A stretch of 64,000 bases of DNA, taken from assembly GCA_036733345.1 (NCBI GenBank), contig DAINAR010000001.1, forward strand, positions 1 to 64,000, read 5' to 3'. The first letter of the stretch is position 1. Every line of letters starts with the position of its first letter. Below the pieces are notes generated by a model. The model was not told the DNA's origin. It searched no databases and saw only the letters and a list, made by a program, of their open reading frames with translations. Of this stretch, positions 1 through 8,012 are shown in pieces. This stretch comes from JAFGMQ01 sp036733345. GTDB lineage: Bacteria > Desulfobacterota > DSM-4660 > Desulfatiglandales > Desulfatiglandaceae. Made by a program: the position numbers and the translations under genes.

Positions 1-129
1 CTTTTTCGGGGAGTTCGGTTTCAATTTTATCTAATATTCTCTTAACCTGTTCTTTTCTGTCTCTTCTGCAATTTCATTTAGTTTTAATGAGATTTCGTCA
101 GTGACCCTTACGGATAATGTCTTGCTCAT
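1..129 (-). pseudogene. Broken ribbon-helix-helix (CopG-like) antitoxin fragment
   Basis: Reading leftwards from the ATG at 129 gives MSKTLSVRVTDEISLKLNEI followed by AEETEKNRLREY, then a TAG stop at 31-33. This opening is typical of ribbon-helix-helix antitoxin N-termini (beta strand TLSVRV, then helix A), which normally run 70-90 residues. Past the stop, another frame reads VKRILDKIETELPEK up to the window edge, which could be the rest of the protein displaced by a small indel. A GGAGGCAATGT stretch just upstream of the ATG gives a plausible ribosome site. It is probably a frameshifted remnant. A genuine 32-residue peptide, or continuation outside the window, cannot be excluded. Confidence 0.4.
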
Positions 130-280
130 ACATTGCCTCCACCATATTAAGCTTTAAAACATTGTTTGCAACGTAAGTGAAATTTACAAGTATTTTTTAA
201 AAGTAAAATAAACTACCCCGACTCAAGCAGCAGGGAATCAAATCCTTGTCCGCCTGGCGGATTAAAAAGCATTGAACGCC

Positions 281-310
281 ATTAAAACTTTAAACAGCAG
301 TCAACCGTAG
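281..310 (+). repeat. Direct repeat A, left copy
   Basis: The 30 bases here match 3605-3634 at 28 of 30 positions in the same orientation. The left copy lies just downstream of the toxin-antitoxin pair. The right copy lies between the HNH gene and the type IIG gene. Together they are the outer pair of a nested set of direct repeats. Confidence 0.7.
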
Positions 311-334
311 ACCAGAATCCAATCTCTGCTTTTA

Positions 335-613
335 TCATCCCTGTATAGATACTTTCCCTTCGTTATATTTGTGAATCAGCATAGAGATGAGGGATTGGTA
401 AGGTAGACCTTCCTCAATCGCCTTTGCCTGGATTTTTTTAAGGTCCCGTTCGGTCATTCGGATGTTGATCCTTTTCTGTTTCGTCAGACTGTTGCGGGCA
501 TATTTTTCATACTGCTCTTTTTCTTTTTTGCTGAGATCAGAAACCCAGTCCTCGCTTTCAAGTGACTTTGCCAGTTCCCTTTCATATTCATCAATATATT
601 TTCCTTTTTTCAT
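335..613 (-). CDS. CopG/BrnA-like antitoxin of a type II toxin-antitoxin pair
   Basis: This 92-residue protein should bind and neutralise the toxin encoded immediately upstream and repress their shared promoter. The N-terminal half is acidic and helical (YERELAKSLESEDWVSDL), as expected for the toxin-binding part of such antitoxins. The C-terminal half carries RINIRMTERDLKKIQAKAIE, a ribbon-helix-helix DNA-binding signature, followed by GLPYQSLISMLIHKY, the second helix that closes the fold. GGAG precedes the ATG at 613. The gene overlaps the toxin stop by 4 bases, so translation is probably coupled. The toxin-first order is usual for the BrnT/BrnA class. The family assignment is confident; the name BrnA is by analogy. 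Confidence 0.8.
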   Translation of the reverse strand: MKKGKYIDEYERELAKSLESEDWVSDLSKKEKEQYEKYARNSLTKQKRINIRMTERDLKKIQAKAIEEGLPYQSLISMLIHKYNEGKVSIQG

Positions 614-888
614 CTTTTTTCTCCAAGGTATTTCCTGGTTGCCTTGCTGTTGGGAATTATTGTTTTTAAGAACACCTTCTCATCATCCTCAACATATGGC
701 ACCGAATATATATACTCATCGATCTTCACCAAAAATATTCTTTGATTGGGGTATTTATCCGGGTTCGGATGTTTTATCCGGTCAATCAGATCCCCCGACA
801 CGATAGCCAGCACAACTTGCTCAAACGACACTCCACGCATCTGTTTGAGTAAATCATTTTTTTCATCATTCCAGTCAAAATATTTCAT
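610..888 (-). CDS. BrnT-like toxin
   Basis: This 92-residue protein starts MKYFDWNDEKNDLLKQMRGV, the pattern of BrnT-like toxins (a W-x-D/E-x-K-N start, then a G-V-S-F-E turn at 20-24). The middle has PNQRIFLVKIDEYIYSVPYV, a beta-hairpin like that of the RelE-fold core, and the end has FLKTIIPNSKATRKYL, a basic tail typical of this family. BrnT proteins are RNase toxins that stop translation. That activity is inferred here from similarity only. The gene leads a two-gene operon with the antitoxin downstream and a 4-base overlap. No competing operon lies upstream, so the promoter should fall in 889-1000. Confidence 0.78.
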   Translation of the reverse strand: MKYFDWNDEKNDLLKQMRGVSFEQVVLAIVSGDLIDRIKHPNPDKYPNQRIFLVKIDEYIYSVPYVEDDEKVFLKTIIPNSKATRKYLGEKR

Positions 889-1304
889 AAAAGTGTGCCT
901 TTTGTATTCTCCTTATAAGGTAACTGAGTTTAGTTCTTCTGTCAAACATTAAGATTATTGAACCGTCGTGATGTTGAATTAAGAGGGTAATAAATTGTTA
1001 GAAAGTCAGGGAAGGGCAGAGGGTAAAAAGTATATAATGATTTTTCTCCGCATTTCTTGCGAAGAAAACAGCTTATATTCTCCACACGGATATATTACTG
1101 ATCAAATGTTTCAGGCTGTTGCATGTGAGGTTGATAGCAGATTCGATCCTGTTCCACTATATTCTTAAAAGGTGATTTTTGATGTCAAAAACACTGCTCT
1201 AAGCCAAAAAAATAAGGAGATTTCAGACAATACTGAAATCATATTGAAGCCTTATCTTGGTTCGACCTTTGTCCGGCCGTCCGCGACCACCAATCCGATA
1301 TTAT
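889..1304. other. Intergenic spacer without a convincing gene
   Basis: About 416 bases between the toxin start and the 3' end of the next minus-strand gene. The part near 889 should contain the toxin-antitoxin promoter, but I see no clear -35/-10 pair. The right end holds repeat B (1252-1280). A 43-codon open frame at 1037-1168 has no recognisable domain and no ribosome site. Confidence 0.5.
1252..1280 (+). repeat. Direct repeat B, left copy
   Basis: These 29 bases match 3520-3548 at 26 of 29 positions in the same orientation, with the core TCCGGCCGT identical. The left copy sits 24 bases beyond the stop of the PD-(D/E)XK-like nuclease gene. The right copy sits upstream of the HNH gene. The pair therefore brackets exactly that two-gene module. 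Confidence 0.7.
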
Positions 1305-2399
1305 CTAAAACCCATGAGGCACCAACCCGAGCTTGTTGATAGTCTCATTTACAGATTCCAGGGCTTCATGGATTTGAAGTACTTCCAAGTAATCCCAATA
1401 CTTCAACTTTTTGTTTAAATCGCCCACATCGGCAGCATGCTTACTTATTTTTTCCAGCTGTGTGGCATCTGACACGGCAACGACACCCTGAACAGCAGGA
1501 TTATTAAGACATTTATAGAGATTGATGATGAGGCTGTCGATGCTCCCTTTCGTTTGTACCTCAAAAACATAAATTACCCGACCCATATTTCCGATAGTTG
1601 CCTCCCAAACAGCATCTACCTGAGAACCATGAGCAACTTTTCTTTCAATGTTGCTGTTGAATCCTAGCCATCTTCCTATATCAGCCAATTTGTCTCTGAT
1701 TTCGTCGTGGATGAACCTGGCCGCATCGGCATCTTCTTTATCAACCACAGAAATTTCTTTTTCAGCTTCCGTTTTGCTAAAAATTTGACTTAGTTTATCG
1801 ACTACCTGAAGCTCATCCCAGATAAAATAATCGACTGTGAGAAGAGTAGGGTTCTTAATCCCACTTTTTTCTAATTCAAGAGCTACTTCCTTTGTTACCG
1901 ATGACAAGTGATTATATTTCTTTCCAGTCATTTGATAATCATATCGAGGAAGATTTTTAATACCGATATAATTTAATCCCACATAAGCCCTTCTATTCCA
2001 CAACATGCACTCTGTTGGATGAGTATGGCAGAGAATCTCACTAATCATCGCGGGACCCAACCCTTTTATATGTGATCGGAAATGATCCCATCGCTTTTCA
2101 ATGGGAGCAATTCCCCAGACCAATTCAGCCAATTCTTTCCTGAAATTCTCCAAGCCATTGTTATTAACGATTTTATCAACGACGTAATGTTTATTGCCCC
2201 AAATAAGCATGGCCCAGAGTCCTGAAATATATTCATACAAATCATCTTCGTTCATTTTCAGAATTCGTTCTTCAGTCCACGATTGATAGTAATTTGTCCG
2301 TTCCTGCCTTTGGGCCAGGTCACGTTCGTGCTTATCAAAGTCTTTTTCTAAGCTCTTTTTATAATTTTCTATGTGGGTTTTCAGTAGCTTTAAATTCAT
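1305..2399 (-). CDS. Putative nuclease: helix-hairpin-helix plus PD-(D/E)XK-like domain
   Basis: I do not recognise a named family for this 364-residue protein. The N-terminus (1-60) is charged and helical. Residues 105-140 contain HIKGLGPAMISEILCHTHP then WNRRA, a helix-hairpin-helix-like element seen in DNA-binding proteins. The C-terminal part has a beta-strand pattern with D262 in VDAVWE and E280-V-Q282-x-K284 in FEVQTKGS, spaced like the catalytic D...(D/E)xK of restriction endonucleases but with Gln in the middle. A Q-containing variant occurs in some of these nucleases. AGGGGGGAAG precedes the ATG. The gene follows the HNH gene by only 38 bases and is probably co-transcribed with it. 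A role in restriction of foreign DNA is inferred. The alternative is a non-catalytic DNA-binding partner. Confidence 0.5.
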   Translation of the reverse strand: MNLKLLKTHIENYKKSLEKDFDKHERDLAQRQERTNYYQSWTEERILKMNEDDLYEYISGLWAMLIWGNKHYVVDKIVNNNGLENFRKELAELVWGIAPIEKRWDHFRSHIKGLGPAMISEILCHTHPTECMLWNRRAYVGLNYIGIKNLPRYDYQMTGKKYNHLSSVTKEVALELEKSGIKNPTLLTVDYFIWDELQVVDKLSQIFSKTEAEKEISVVDKEDADAARFIHDEIRDKLADIGRWLGFNSNIERKVAHGSQVDAVWEATIGNMGRVIYVFEVQTKGSIDSLIINLYKCLNNPAVQGVVAVSDATQLEKISKHAADVGDLNKKLKYWDYLEVLQIHEALESVNETINKLGLVPHGF

Positions 2400-2437
2400 G
2401 CTTTCTTCCCCCCTGTGAATGATAAAGGTTTCAAGGA

Positions 2438-3370
2438 TTATCCCCTGAATACATTTTCATTATGCCAGGATACAAATTCACTCGAAGGCTTTAATGCCTG
2501 ATTTTGCGGAATAAAAAGATTTCTTCCATGCATTGCGTAATAATCCCTGCCGTTTTCATATTCTTCTTTTATACGATGACTCACTTCGAATCGATAATCT
2601 TTGGTAACTGTTACATAGCCGTTATCAAAAAGCTTATGGATATCTGATCGAAGAAGCAGGCCATTATCTACTCGATGTGGTCCGCTTTCACTGAATGGCT
2701 TGATGTGGGCTGCTTCGAGGGCAGGCAGTGTGCGTTCCTGAGTCACAGCACATCTGCGATTATAGGCATCGGTCACGATTATGCGGAAACTTCCTTGACC
2801 CAGGCGTGGAATAACGAGCGTAGGCTCACCATATCCACTTTTTGATTCAGCAATTGATACCGTTGGTTCAGATTTATTATTCCGAGTTTGAATTCTGAGT
2901 TGAACAGAATCCCAAAGTTCTGCGCCCAAGCCAACAGTGAGATCATATGGCTTACCGCGAACGATATTCATTTTCCAATCACGCGGCACCGGTATCCAGT
3001 CAGATCTATCAAAAAAGAAAGGTTGTTCCAGTAAGATACAACCAATAGGATAATCTTCTTTTGTTGGTGACGATATCCTGCGATATTTTTCAAGGAGCGT
3101 CCTCATGTCGTGAAGCGACCTGGCCCCATTCTTTACGCCAAATGCCTGCCATGCCAGGCTGACAGGTAAAATGGTGCTATGAGCATAAAAACCGCCACCG
3201 ACAATATAATTCAATGGGCTGTGGAGTTTAAAAAGAAACGGTTCGCCGGGAGCAAGAGAACCAAAAATCGTCCTTCCACTCGGTTGCCAGAAATTTACTT
3301 CATCAATTTCAGGAATTGATGAAAGAAAAGTAAACCAGTCGTTATCTGTTACACCGACAAAAGCTTTCAT
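2438..3370 (-). CDS. HNH endonuclease with a PUA-like N-terminal domain
   Basis: This 310-residue protein ends in an HNH nuclease module: C207 in RRCAVTQ, then A-A-H222-I-K-P-F, N236 in VDNGLLL and H245 in SDIHKLFDNG. This is the HNH_2 type found in many putative restriction enzymes. The first 90 residues (GEPFLFKLHSP, then YIVGGGFYAHSTILP) resemble the PUA/EVE-like fold that reads modified bases, but only by pattern. Residues 190-200 (GQGSFRIIVTDAY) form the standard lead-in to this HNH domain. GGTGAG precedes the ATG. It is the first gene of a two-gene minus-strand unit. If the N-domain is a modified-base reader, the protein would be a modification-dependent restriction enzyme. That is inference. 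Confidence 0.8.
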   Translation of the reverse strand: MKAFVGVTDNDWFTFLSSIPEIDEVNFWQPSGRTIFGSLAPGEPFLFKLHSPLNYIVGGGFYAHSTILPVSLAWQAFGVKNGARSLHDMRTLLEKYRRISSPTKEDYPIGCILLEQPFFFDRSDWIPVPRDWKMNIVRGKPYDLTVGLGAELWDSVQLRIQTRNNKSEPTVSIAESKSGYGEPTLVIPRLGQGSFRIIVTDAYNRRCAVTQERTLPALEAAHIKPFSESGPHRVDNGLLLRSDIHKLFDNGYVTVTKDYRFEVSHRIKEEYENGRDYYAMHGRNLFIPQNQALKPSSEFVSWHNENVFRG

Positions 3371-3519
3371 TTTCTCACCAACAGTGTAAATTGGGTCTTA
3401 GCCAATGAATAAATCCAAGTTGTTCTGACTCAGTATATACTTTTTTTTGAACTGTCTCCCTCTCCTCTTTCTTTTTGCGCTATATGACTGCCTGTTCAAC
3501 GACTGCATCAGCCAACGTG

Positions 3520-3548
3520 TTATCTTGGTCCGACCTCCGTCCGGCCGT
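3520..3548 (+). repeat. Direct repeat B, right copy
   Basis: Matches 1252-1280 at 26 of 29 positions in the same orientation. It lies about 150 bases upstream of the HNH gene start and directly beside the right copy of repeat A. Confidence 0.7.
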
Positions 3549-3604
3549 TTAAAAAAAATAGATCACTTTATTTTCTCAATGGCCTGGAAATGGGCTTTTT
3601 CCTT

Positions 3605-3634
3605 ATTAAAACTTTAAACAACAGTCAAACGTAG
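3605..3634 (+). repeat. Direct repeat A, right copy
   Basis: Matches 281-310 at 28 of 30 positions. It ends 25 bases before the stop codon of the type IIG enzyme gene, so the repeat sits directly at a gene boundary. Confidence 0.7.
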
Positions 3635-3658
3635 ATCTGACCCGATTCTTCAGGTCTA

Positions 3659-6600
3659 CTATTCAAACAATTTTCTCTGTAGGTGGTTTAGAATCTCTTT
3701 ACGAATTTTTTGGCTTGAAATGGAATCTATATGATCTGAAATGACCTTTAGTATCCTTGCCTGCATTTTTTCAAGCTCAGGCAGGATGCTTTGTAAATAT
3801 TTTTGATCAGTCGGCACCTTAACCTCTTCCATTAGGCCAGAATCAATCCATACCTTCAAATACCTTGCCTCTTCCTCATTCACGCAGTGAACAGCTTTTT
3901 TACCTGAAACAATTTTCCAGCCGAATAGACTATTCTCAATCGCCACTTCTTTTGTTGCTGAAAAAACTTTGACCTCTTTTAATTCTTTATTACTCAGTAT
4001 TTTTTCATCATAAAATTTCCGATATAGCCCTTTTCCCAACTTATCCATAATGACTCTTGTGATGTGCTCTATGTCGACTCCCTCTTTGACCTTACCCTTT
4101 TTCTTCACGCTTTTTGCCCGGCTAAGTCTCGATCTTACAAGGTCAATCACTGCCTTATAAACCTCAATTTGTTCATCTTCAGTAAGGCCAAGGATATCGC
4201 CCATAATAATTTTGTCTAATTTTCTTCTATCGGGCTTTATTTTTTCTAAGGATATCTTTTCAGGTTCAGGATCAACTTCATCAAAAATTGAGTTGATCTC
4301 CATTGCGGCGTTTTCTTGAAAAAACTTATTCAAAGCATTTAAATCCTCTTTTAAAAAATGTTTTGGAATTAGAAATTTTTCTATATCAACGCCTTCTGTT
4401 TTTAATGCTCCTTGTCCAAGATTTGTCCTGCCACCAAACTCTTTGAACAGCATTCCTACAGTGGATAGTAAAAAACCAAGAAGACCTGATATTTCTTCCT
4501 CATTTTTAGGTTTTATTTCAAAAAGGTTGTGATCTACCTGAACTCCATACTTATTATATAAGACTGTTTGCCTTTCATTGTGTATCATTGGATGTAAAAT
4601 AGGCCATGGCTCTCTTCTTTCTATTCCAAACCATTTCTCTCTGGAACTGCAGGTGGGTCTTTTGTTATATCCTTCTCTTTCCCCATGCCTTATATGGCTT
4701 AATATATTCTTTTTTTTCAAAGCCTCCTTTTTCTCAGAGATAAAAAGAACCATCTTATTCAAAAAATCTGGCTCTAAAATAACCTTTTTTCCTTCCCTAG
4801 GGCTTATAATAACTTTGTTTGGCACCAAGTTCCCTTTTTCGTCCTCGTGCATCCAATATTCTTTTTCAATTCCTTTGGCTCTAATCTCTTCTTCTGTTAA
4901 ATAAAAAAACTTATTGGCACCAGTTGTGAATCCCCTTCTTACATCAGCCAATTCTCTTAACGGCACTAATTTCCCTTGGCCCTTTTTAAGTATCTTGAAA
5001 TATATCTCCGGTGCCCTGAGATATTTTCCCCATTTGGCGCCCTCATAGGCGCCTTTCTCTTTATTATATCCTTCTTCCCACAAGTCTTTCTGGCTTATGG
5101 TGAATATTCTAAGGTCGTCTGATTGATAGAGGTCTTCATGGAAAAGAATGGTCTTGATAAGGTCATCAATTGCATTGAGGCGCTCTTTTTGTTTTTCCCA
5201 GATATCCTGTGCCGCAGGTATGAAATGGCGTAAAGGTTTAAAGAGGTAAACGAACCTCAACTTGTTTTCTTCCCTCACCTTTGCGTCCTTGCATTTTTCA
5301 AGGATAATTATACAGGTGTTTATATCTGCCTCTTCAAACCAGCGTTCAACCTTTGAATCAATAATGGCAATTATCTTGTAGTTTTGTAAAAATAGTTCCT
5401 GGAGCCCCTTACCATAATCAACATCCAGCCATGAATTGGAGACAATAAATCCGAACATACCTCTGTCTTTCAGGAACTTGGTCCCATGTACAAAGAAATA
5501 GGCGTGAATTCCGGCTCTTTTTGATATGTCGGCAATCTTGTTTGTCCCCATATAGAGTGCTTTTGTTATCAGATCTTTCTTGTATCCGACCTCTCCGCTG
5601 ATTTCAGACATTTCTTCCTGCCTTGTATAGGGCGGGTTACCGACAATACAGTCATACCATCGAGGATAAGTGACTTCTCTTTCTTCTTTGCCTAATGTCT
5701 TGATGATTACTTTTCGCCATTTTTCCGGCAGTATGAATCCATCCTTATCCGCCATCAAATCAAAGAAATCATTCTGGGCAATGTTTGGATAGTTTTTCAT
5801 GACGCCAAGATCATTAATAGCCAGATTAATCATTGAAAGATGGGCTGGAAACTTGGCGATATCTATACCCCAGAGTGTTTTCAAAATTTCTTCATGAGGG
5901 AGTGTTCTATTCATTAATTTTTTATGCTGATATGCTCTTACGAGAAATGTCCCGGCGCCACAGGCAGGATCAATTACTTTATCGGATTCTTTTTTATGAC
6001 AAAATCGCAATATAATATCCACAACGTCGGCATTGGTGAAATATTGTCCAAGGTTGTGTCTTTCCTTAGATGGGATAAGTTTTTCAAATATCCTACCGAT
6101 GGTTTCGAAACCTATGCTTGAAAAATCATATCTTTTTAAGATAGCAATTATATCTTTAATATCGTCTACAACCGCTTTATGTTCAGGGAAAGCGATCTGA
6201 TCAATAAAATCGGTGGAATATATGGTCTCATAATCGATCTGCTGTATTACTGTATCAAAATAGGATTGAAGAATATTCTGGAGTTGACCACCTGCTACAA
6301 GATCATCGGGAATCATAAGTGAGGCGAGAATCGTCTGTTTTGACTTAAGAACCTGGTAGAACAGGATCTTATTTGTTAAAAGATAACCTGTCTGCCTGGC
6401 AGCCTTCTCAAAATCGCTTTCCTGACCTGTGAAATGCCAATGCTGCTCTATAAACCATTTGGTTAGCTTTTTCCGGAACTTCGGTTCTTTATGAAACCTG
6501 TCTCGTATAATCTCTCTATAATGCTTTGAAAGCCGATGTATCTTTTCATGGAGAAGGTGGATAAGTAGTTCATCAATCGGAAGTAGCGGTTCAGCTTTTT

Positions 6601-7138
6601 TACCCAACTGTACATCCGAAAGTTCAAAAATGAATTTCTCTAATCCCTTAATAATACTGTTTTTGAAGCGCGGCTCTTCGAGGTTGTCAAGGTCTTCAAT
6701 TCTAGACAACTCATAAATCCCGGCGATCTGCTCTGATTCATGGGCCATCCGATTGACTTCCTCGGTCTTAAACCATAGTAATTTTTGAAAATTAGAAGTA
6801 GCGAAGTATTTTGCTTTTCTTTTATTTGCTTTTTTATGGGCATCTTCTTTTAATTCATCTGTAAAGGGATCTATATATGGGAGTTTAAATTCAATTACGC
6901 AAATTGTTTTATCACTTTGAGGTGATTCAAATAGGTTAATATCAGCCCTTTTTTTCGTAGCAGGCTGAATCGTCTCTACCTCCGCCATTCCAAAAGAAAG
7001 CCCTTGTGTTTCAACAATGTTGTTGATCCATTCTGCGATCTTTGCAGCACCGGTCCATTCCGTCTTATGAACCGAACTGTCGAAAGGGCTTGAGACCCTA
7101 ATATCCCTACCTGCTAATTTAGATTTTTTCTTGCTCAT
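3659..7138 (-). CDS. Type IIG restriction-modification enzyme (nuclease-methylase-specificity fusion)
   Basis: A single 1159-residue chain should both methylate adenine and cleave DNA at a specific site. The N-terminus carries a PD-(D/E)XK nuclease signature: R64-A-D66 and V81-I-E83-F-K85. A long helical connector follows. The gamma-class N6-adenine methylase core has GQYFT (364-368), motif I DPACGAGTF (390-398) for S-adenosylmethionine, and the catalytic NPPY (501-504). The C-terminal part from about 700 fits a TaqI/Eco57I-type specificity domain, with NLGQGALKTEGV near the end of that region. The size is normal for this class. There is no separate specificity gene. The start overlaps the RadC-N gene by 20 bases, suggesting coupling. 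A BREX PglX is less likely because no other BREX genes are present and the N-terminal nuclease is intact. Confidence 0.88.
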   Translation of the reverse strand: MSKKKSKLAGRDIRVSSPFDSSVHKTEWTGAAKIAEWINNIVETQGLSFGMAEVETIQPATKKRADINLFESPQSDKTICVIEFKLPYIDPFTDELKEDAHKKANKRKAKYFATSNFQKLLWFKTEEVNRMAHESEQIAGIYELSRIEDLDNLEEPRFKNSIIKGLEKFIFELSDVQLGKKAEPLLPIDELLIHLLHEKIHRLSKHYREIIRDRFHKEPKFRKKLTKWFIEQHWHFTGQESDFEKAARQTGYLLTNKILFYQVLKSKQTILASLMIPDDLVAGGQLQNILQSYFDTVIQQIDYETIYSTDFIDQIAFPEHKAVVDDIKDIIAILKRYDFSSIGFETIGRIFEKLIPSKERHNLGQYFTNADVVDIILRFCHKKESDKVIDPACGAGTFLVRAYQHKKLMNRTLPHEEILKTLWGIDIAKFPAHLSMINLAINDLGVMKNYPNIAQNDFFDLMADKDGFILPEKWRKVIIKTLGKEEREVTYPRWYDCIVGNPPYTRQEEMSEISGEVGYKKDLITKALYMGTNKIADISKRAGIHAYFFVHGTKFLKDRGMFGFIVSNSWLDVDYGKGLQELFLQNYKIIAIIDSKVERWFEEADINTCIIILEKCKDAKVREENKLRFVYLFKPLRHFIPAAQDIWEKQKERLNAIDDLIKTILFHEDLYQSDDLRIFTISQKDLWEEGYNKEKGAYEGAKWGKYLRAPEIYFKILKKGQGKLVPLRELADVRRGFTTGANKFFYLTEEEIRAKGIEKEYWMHEDEKGNLVPNKVIISPREGKKVILEPDFLNKMVLFISEKKEALKKKNILSHIRHGEREGYNKRPTCSSREKWFGIERREPWPILHPMIHNERQTVLYNKYGVQVDHNLFEIKPKNEEEISGLLGFLLSTVGMLFKEFGGRTNLGQGALKTEGVDIEKFLIPKHFLKEDLNALNKFFQENAAMEINSIFDEVDPEPEKISLEKIKPDRRKLDKIIMGDILGLTEDEQIEVYKAVIDLVRSRLSRAKSVKKKGKVKEGVDIEHITRVIMDKLGKGLYRKFYDEKILSNKELKEVKVFSATKEVAIENSLFGWKIVSGKKAVHCVNEEEARYLKVWIDSGLMEEVKVPTDQKYLQSILPELEKMQARILKVISDHIDSISSQKIRKEILNHLQRKLFE

Positions 7139-7421
7139 TTTCTTTTAAGACTTGCTTAACAATCCTTTTTGCTATTTCAAATGCGGCAGCGATCCTGATT
7201 ATCTTCACATCGGAAAGCCCCTTAATTTCGAGGAATTTTTCCAATGGTTGGTTTGCGAGTCCCTTAAATGAATTGAATCTTTCTAATACTTCTTCGGCGA
7301 TGTCTTCAGCTGATTTTCCTTTAATACCGGATGAAATAAGAATTGACAGTAATTCTGTATCGGTAAGTGATTCAGGGCCTAGTTCCCTCAATTTTCCACC
7401 TGGGTGAGACCATTTTGGCAT
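7119..7421 (-). CDS. Stand-alone RadC N-terminal (UPF0758) helix-hairpin-helix protein
   Basis: The 100 residues match only the N-terminal part of RadC: KLRELGPESLTDTELLSILI, then GIKGKSAEDIAEEVL and the helix-hairpin-helix EIKGLSDVKIIRIAAAFEIA. Full-length RadC is about 225 residues and carries a JAMM metalloprotease-like domain after this point. That domain is absent here. The frame ends cleanly 20 bases inside the type IIG gene, and the reading frame has no other damage, so this looks like a deliberately short protein and not a recent truncation. Being first in a two-gene unit with the type IIG enzyme, it may assist DNA binding by that enzyme. That is inference. Confidence 0.75.
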   Translation of the reverse strand: MPKWSHPGGKLRELGPESLTDTELLSILISSGIKGKSAEDIAEEVLERFNSFKGLANQPLEKFLEIKGLSDVKIIRIAAAFEIAKRIVKQVLKENEQEKI

Positions 7422-7496
7422 TTTTTATTTCTCTTATTATTTTAACTATAAAGCGAGCCGTCAAGCCGGGTCGGAGCAAATTATCGAATAATATTT

Positions 7497-7531
7497 GCAA
7501 AAAACATGGATAAAAAACATCTGTTTTTTGC
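7497..7531. other. AT-rich inverted repeat
   Basis: GCAAAAAACA at 7497-7506 and TGTTTTTTGC at 7522-7531 form a perfect 10-base stem with a 15-base loop. It lies upstream of the RadC-N gene. It could be an operator or a remnant terminator, but no T-tract follows on either strand. Confidence 0.3.
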
Positions 7532-7765
7532 CCTTAAAATCATTTTAATTAGTAACAAAATAGCAGATTTAAAAATACTAAATCCACGCATGACTTGTAT
7601 GTATTGCAGATTCTATTTTCTCTCCTTTTTCTCATTGTTATAAACGATATATCTTAAATAAGAACACAACCCGCTTTCAATAAATATCCACTGGCAGACT
7701 TGATTCCTTTATAGGCCATTCTCAAAATCTACAAGAGATGATTTATATATCATCTTATTATAAAA

Positions 7766-7845
7766 ATTAAGGAATAATAATCTTATTTTTGTGTATTAGT
7801 CAAGGCTTTTGATGACAGATGACGGAAAGGCAGAAGACGGAAGAC
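7766..7845 (+). repeat. Island spacer repeat, copy 1
   Basis: The sequence from TAAGGAATAATAATC through AAAGGCAGA is nearly identical to 10371-10450, with about three mismatches over 66 bases. It continues into an imperfect purine-rich series of GATGACGGA-type units. It is one of four copies, one in each spacer of 7.4-11.9 kb. Confidence 0.75.
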
Positions 7846-8012
7846 TGATGACGGACTACAGAAGACAGGTGACAGAGGACTGAGGGCGGAGGACGTGGGA
7901 AAGAGGAGAAATCTAAGTTTGACTCTCAGTTAATGGCTCCTCTACGAATTTGTGGGTTAACTGAGGCTCAGGCAACTTCCGGGCGCAGACAATGTGCCAC
8001 TGTCCGCTTGCC

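Larger units (their letters stand above)
7422..8012. other. Spacer with repeat copy and purine-rich tract, no gene
   Basis: The spacer between the RadC-N start and the BRO-N stop contains the inverted repeat at 7497-7531 and the first copy of the island spacer repeat (7766-7845). A run of degenerate GACGGA/GACAGA units follows to about 7905. I see no open frame with coding character. Confidence 0.55.

Noticed and set aside
1037..1168. 43-codon open frame on the plus strand
   Set aside because: No domain, no ribosome site and no neighbour link; it may be chance or the debris of a gene.
3659..7138. BREX PglX methylase
   Set aside because: An intact N-terminal nuclease motif and the lack of pglZ, brxC and other BREX genes support a type IIG enzyme.
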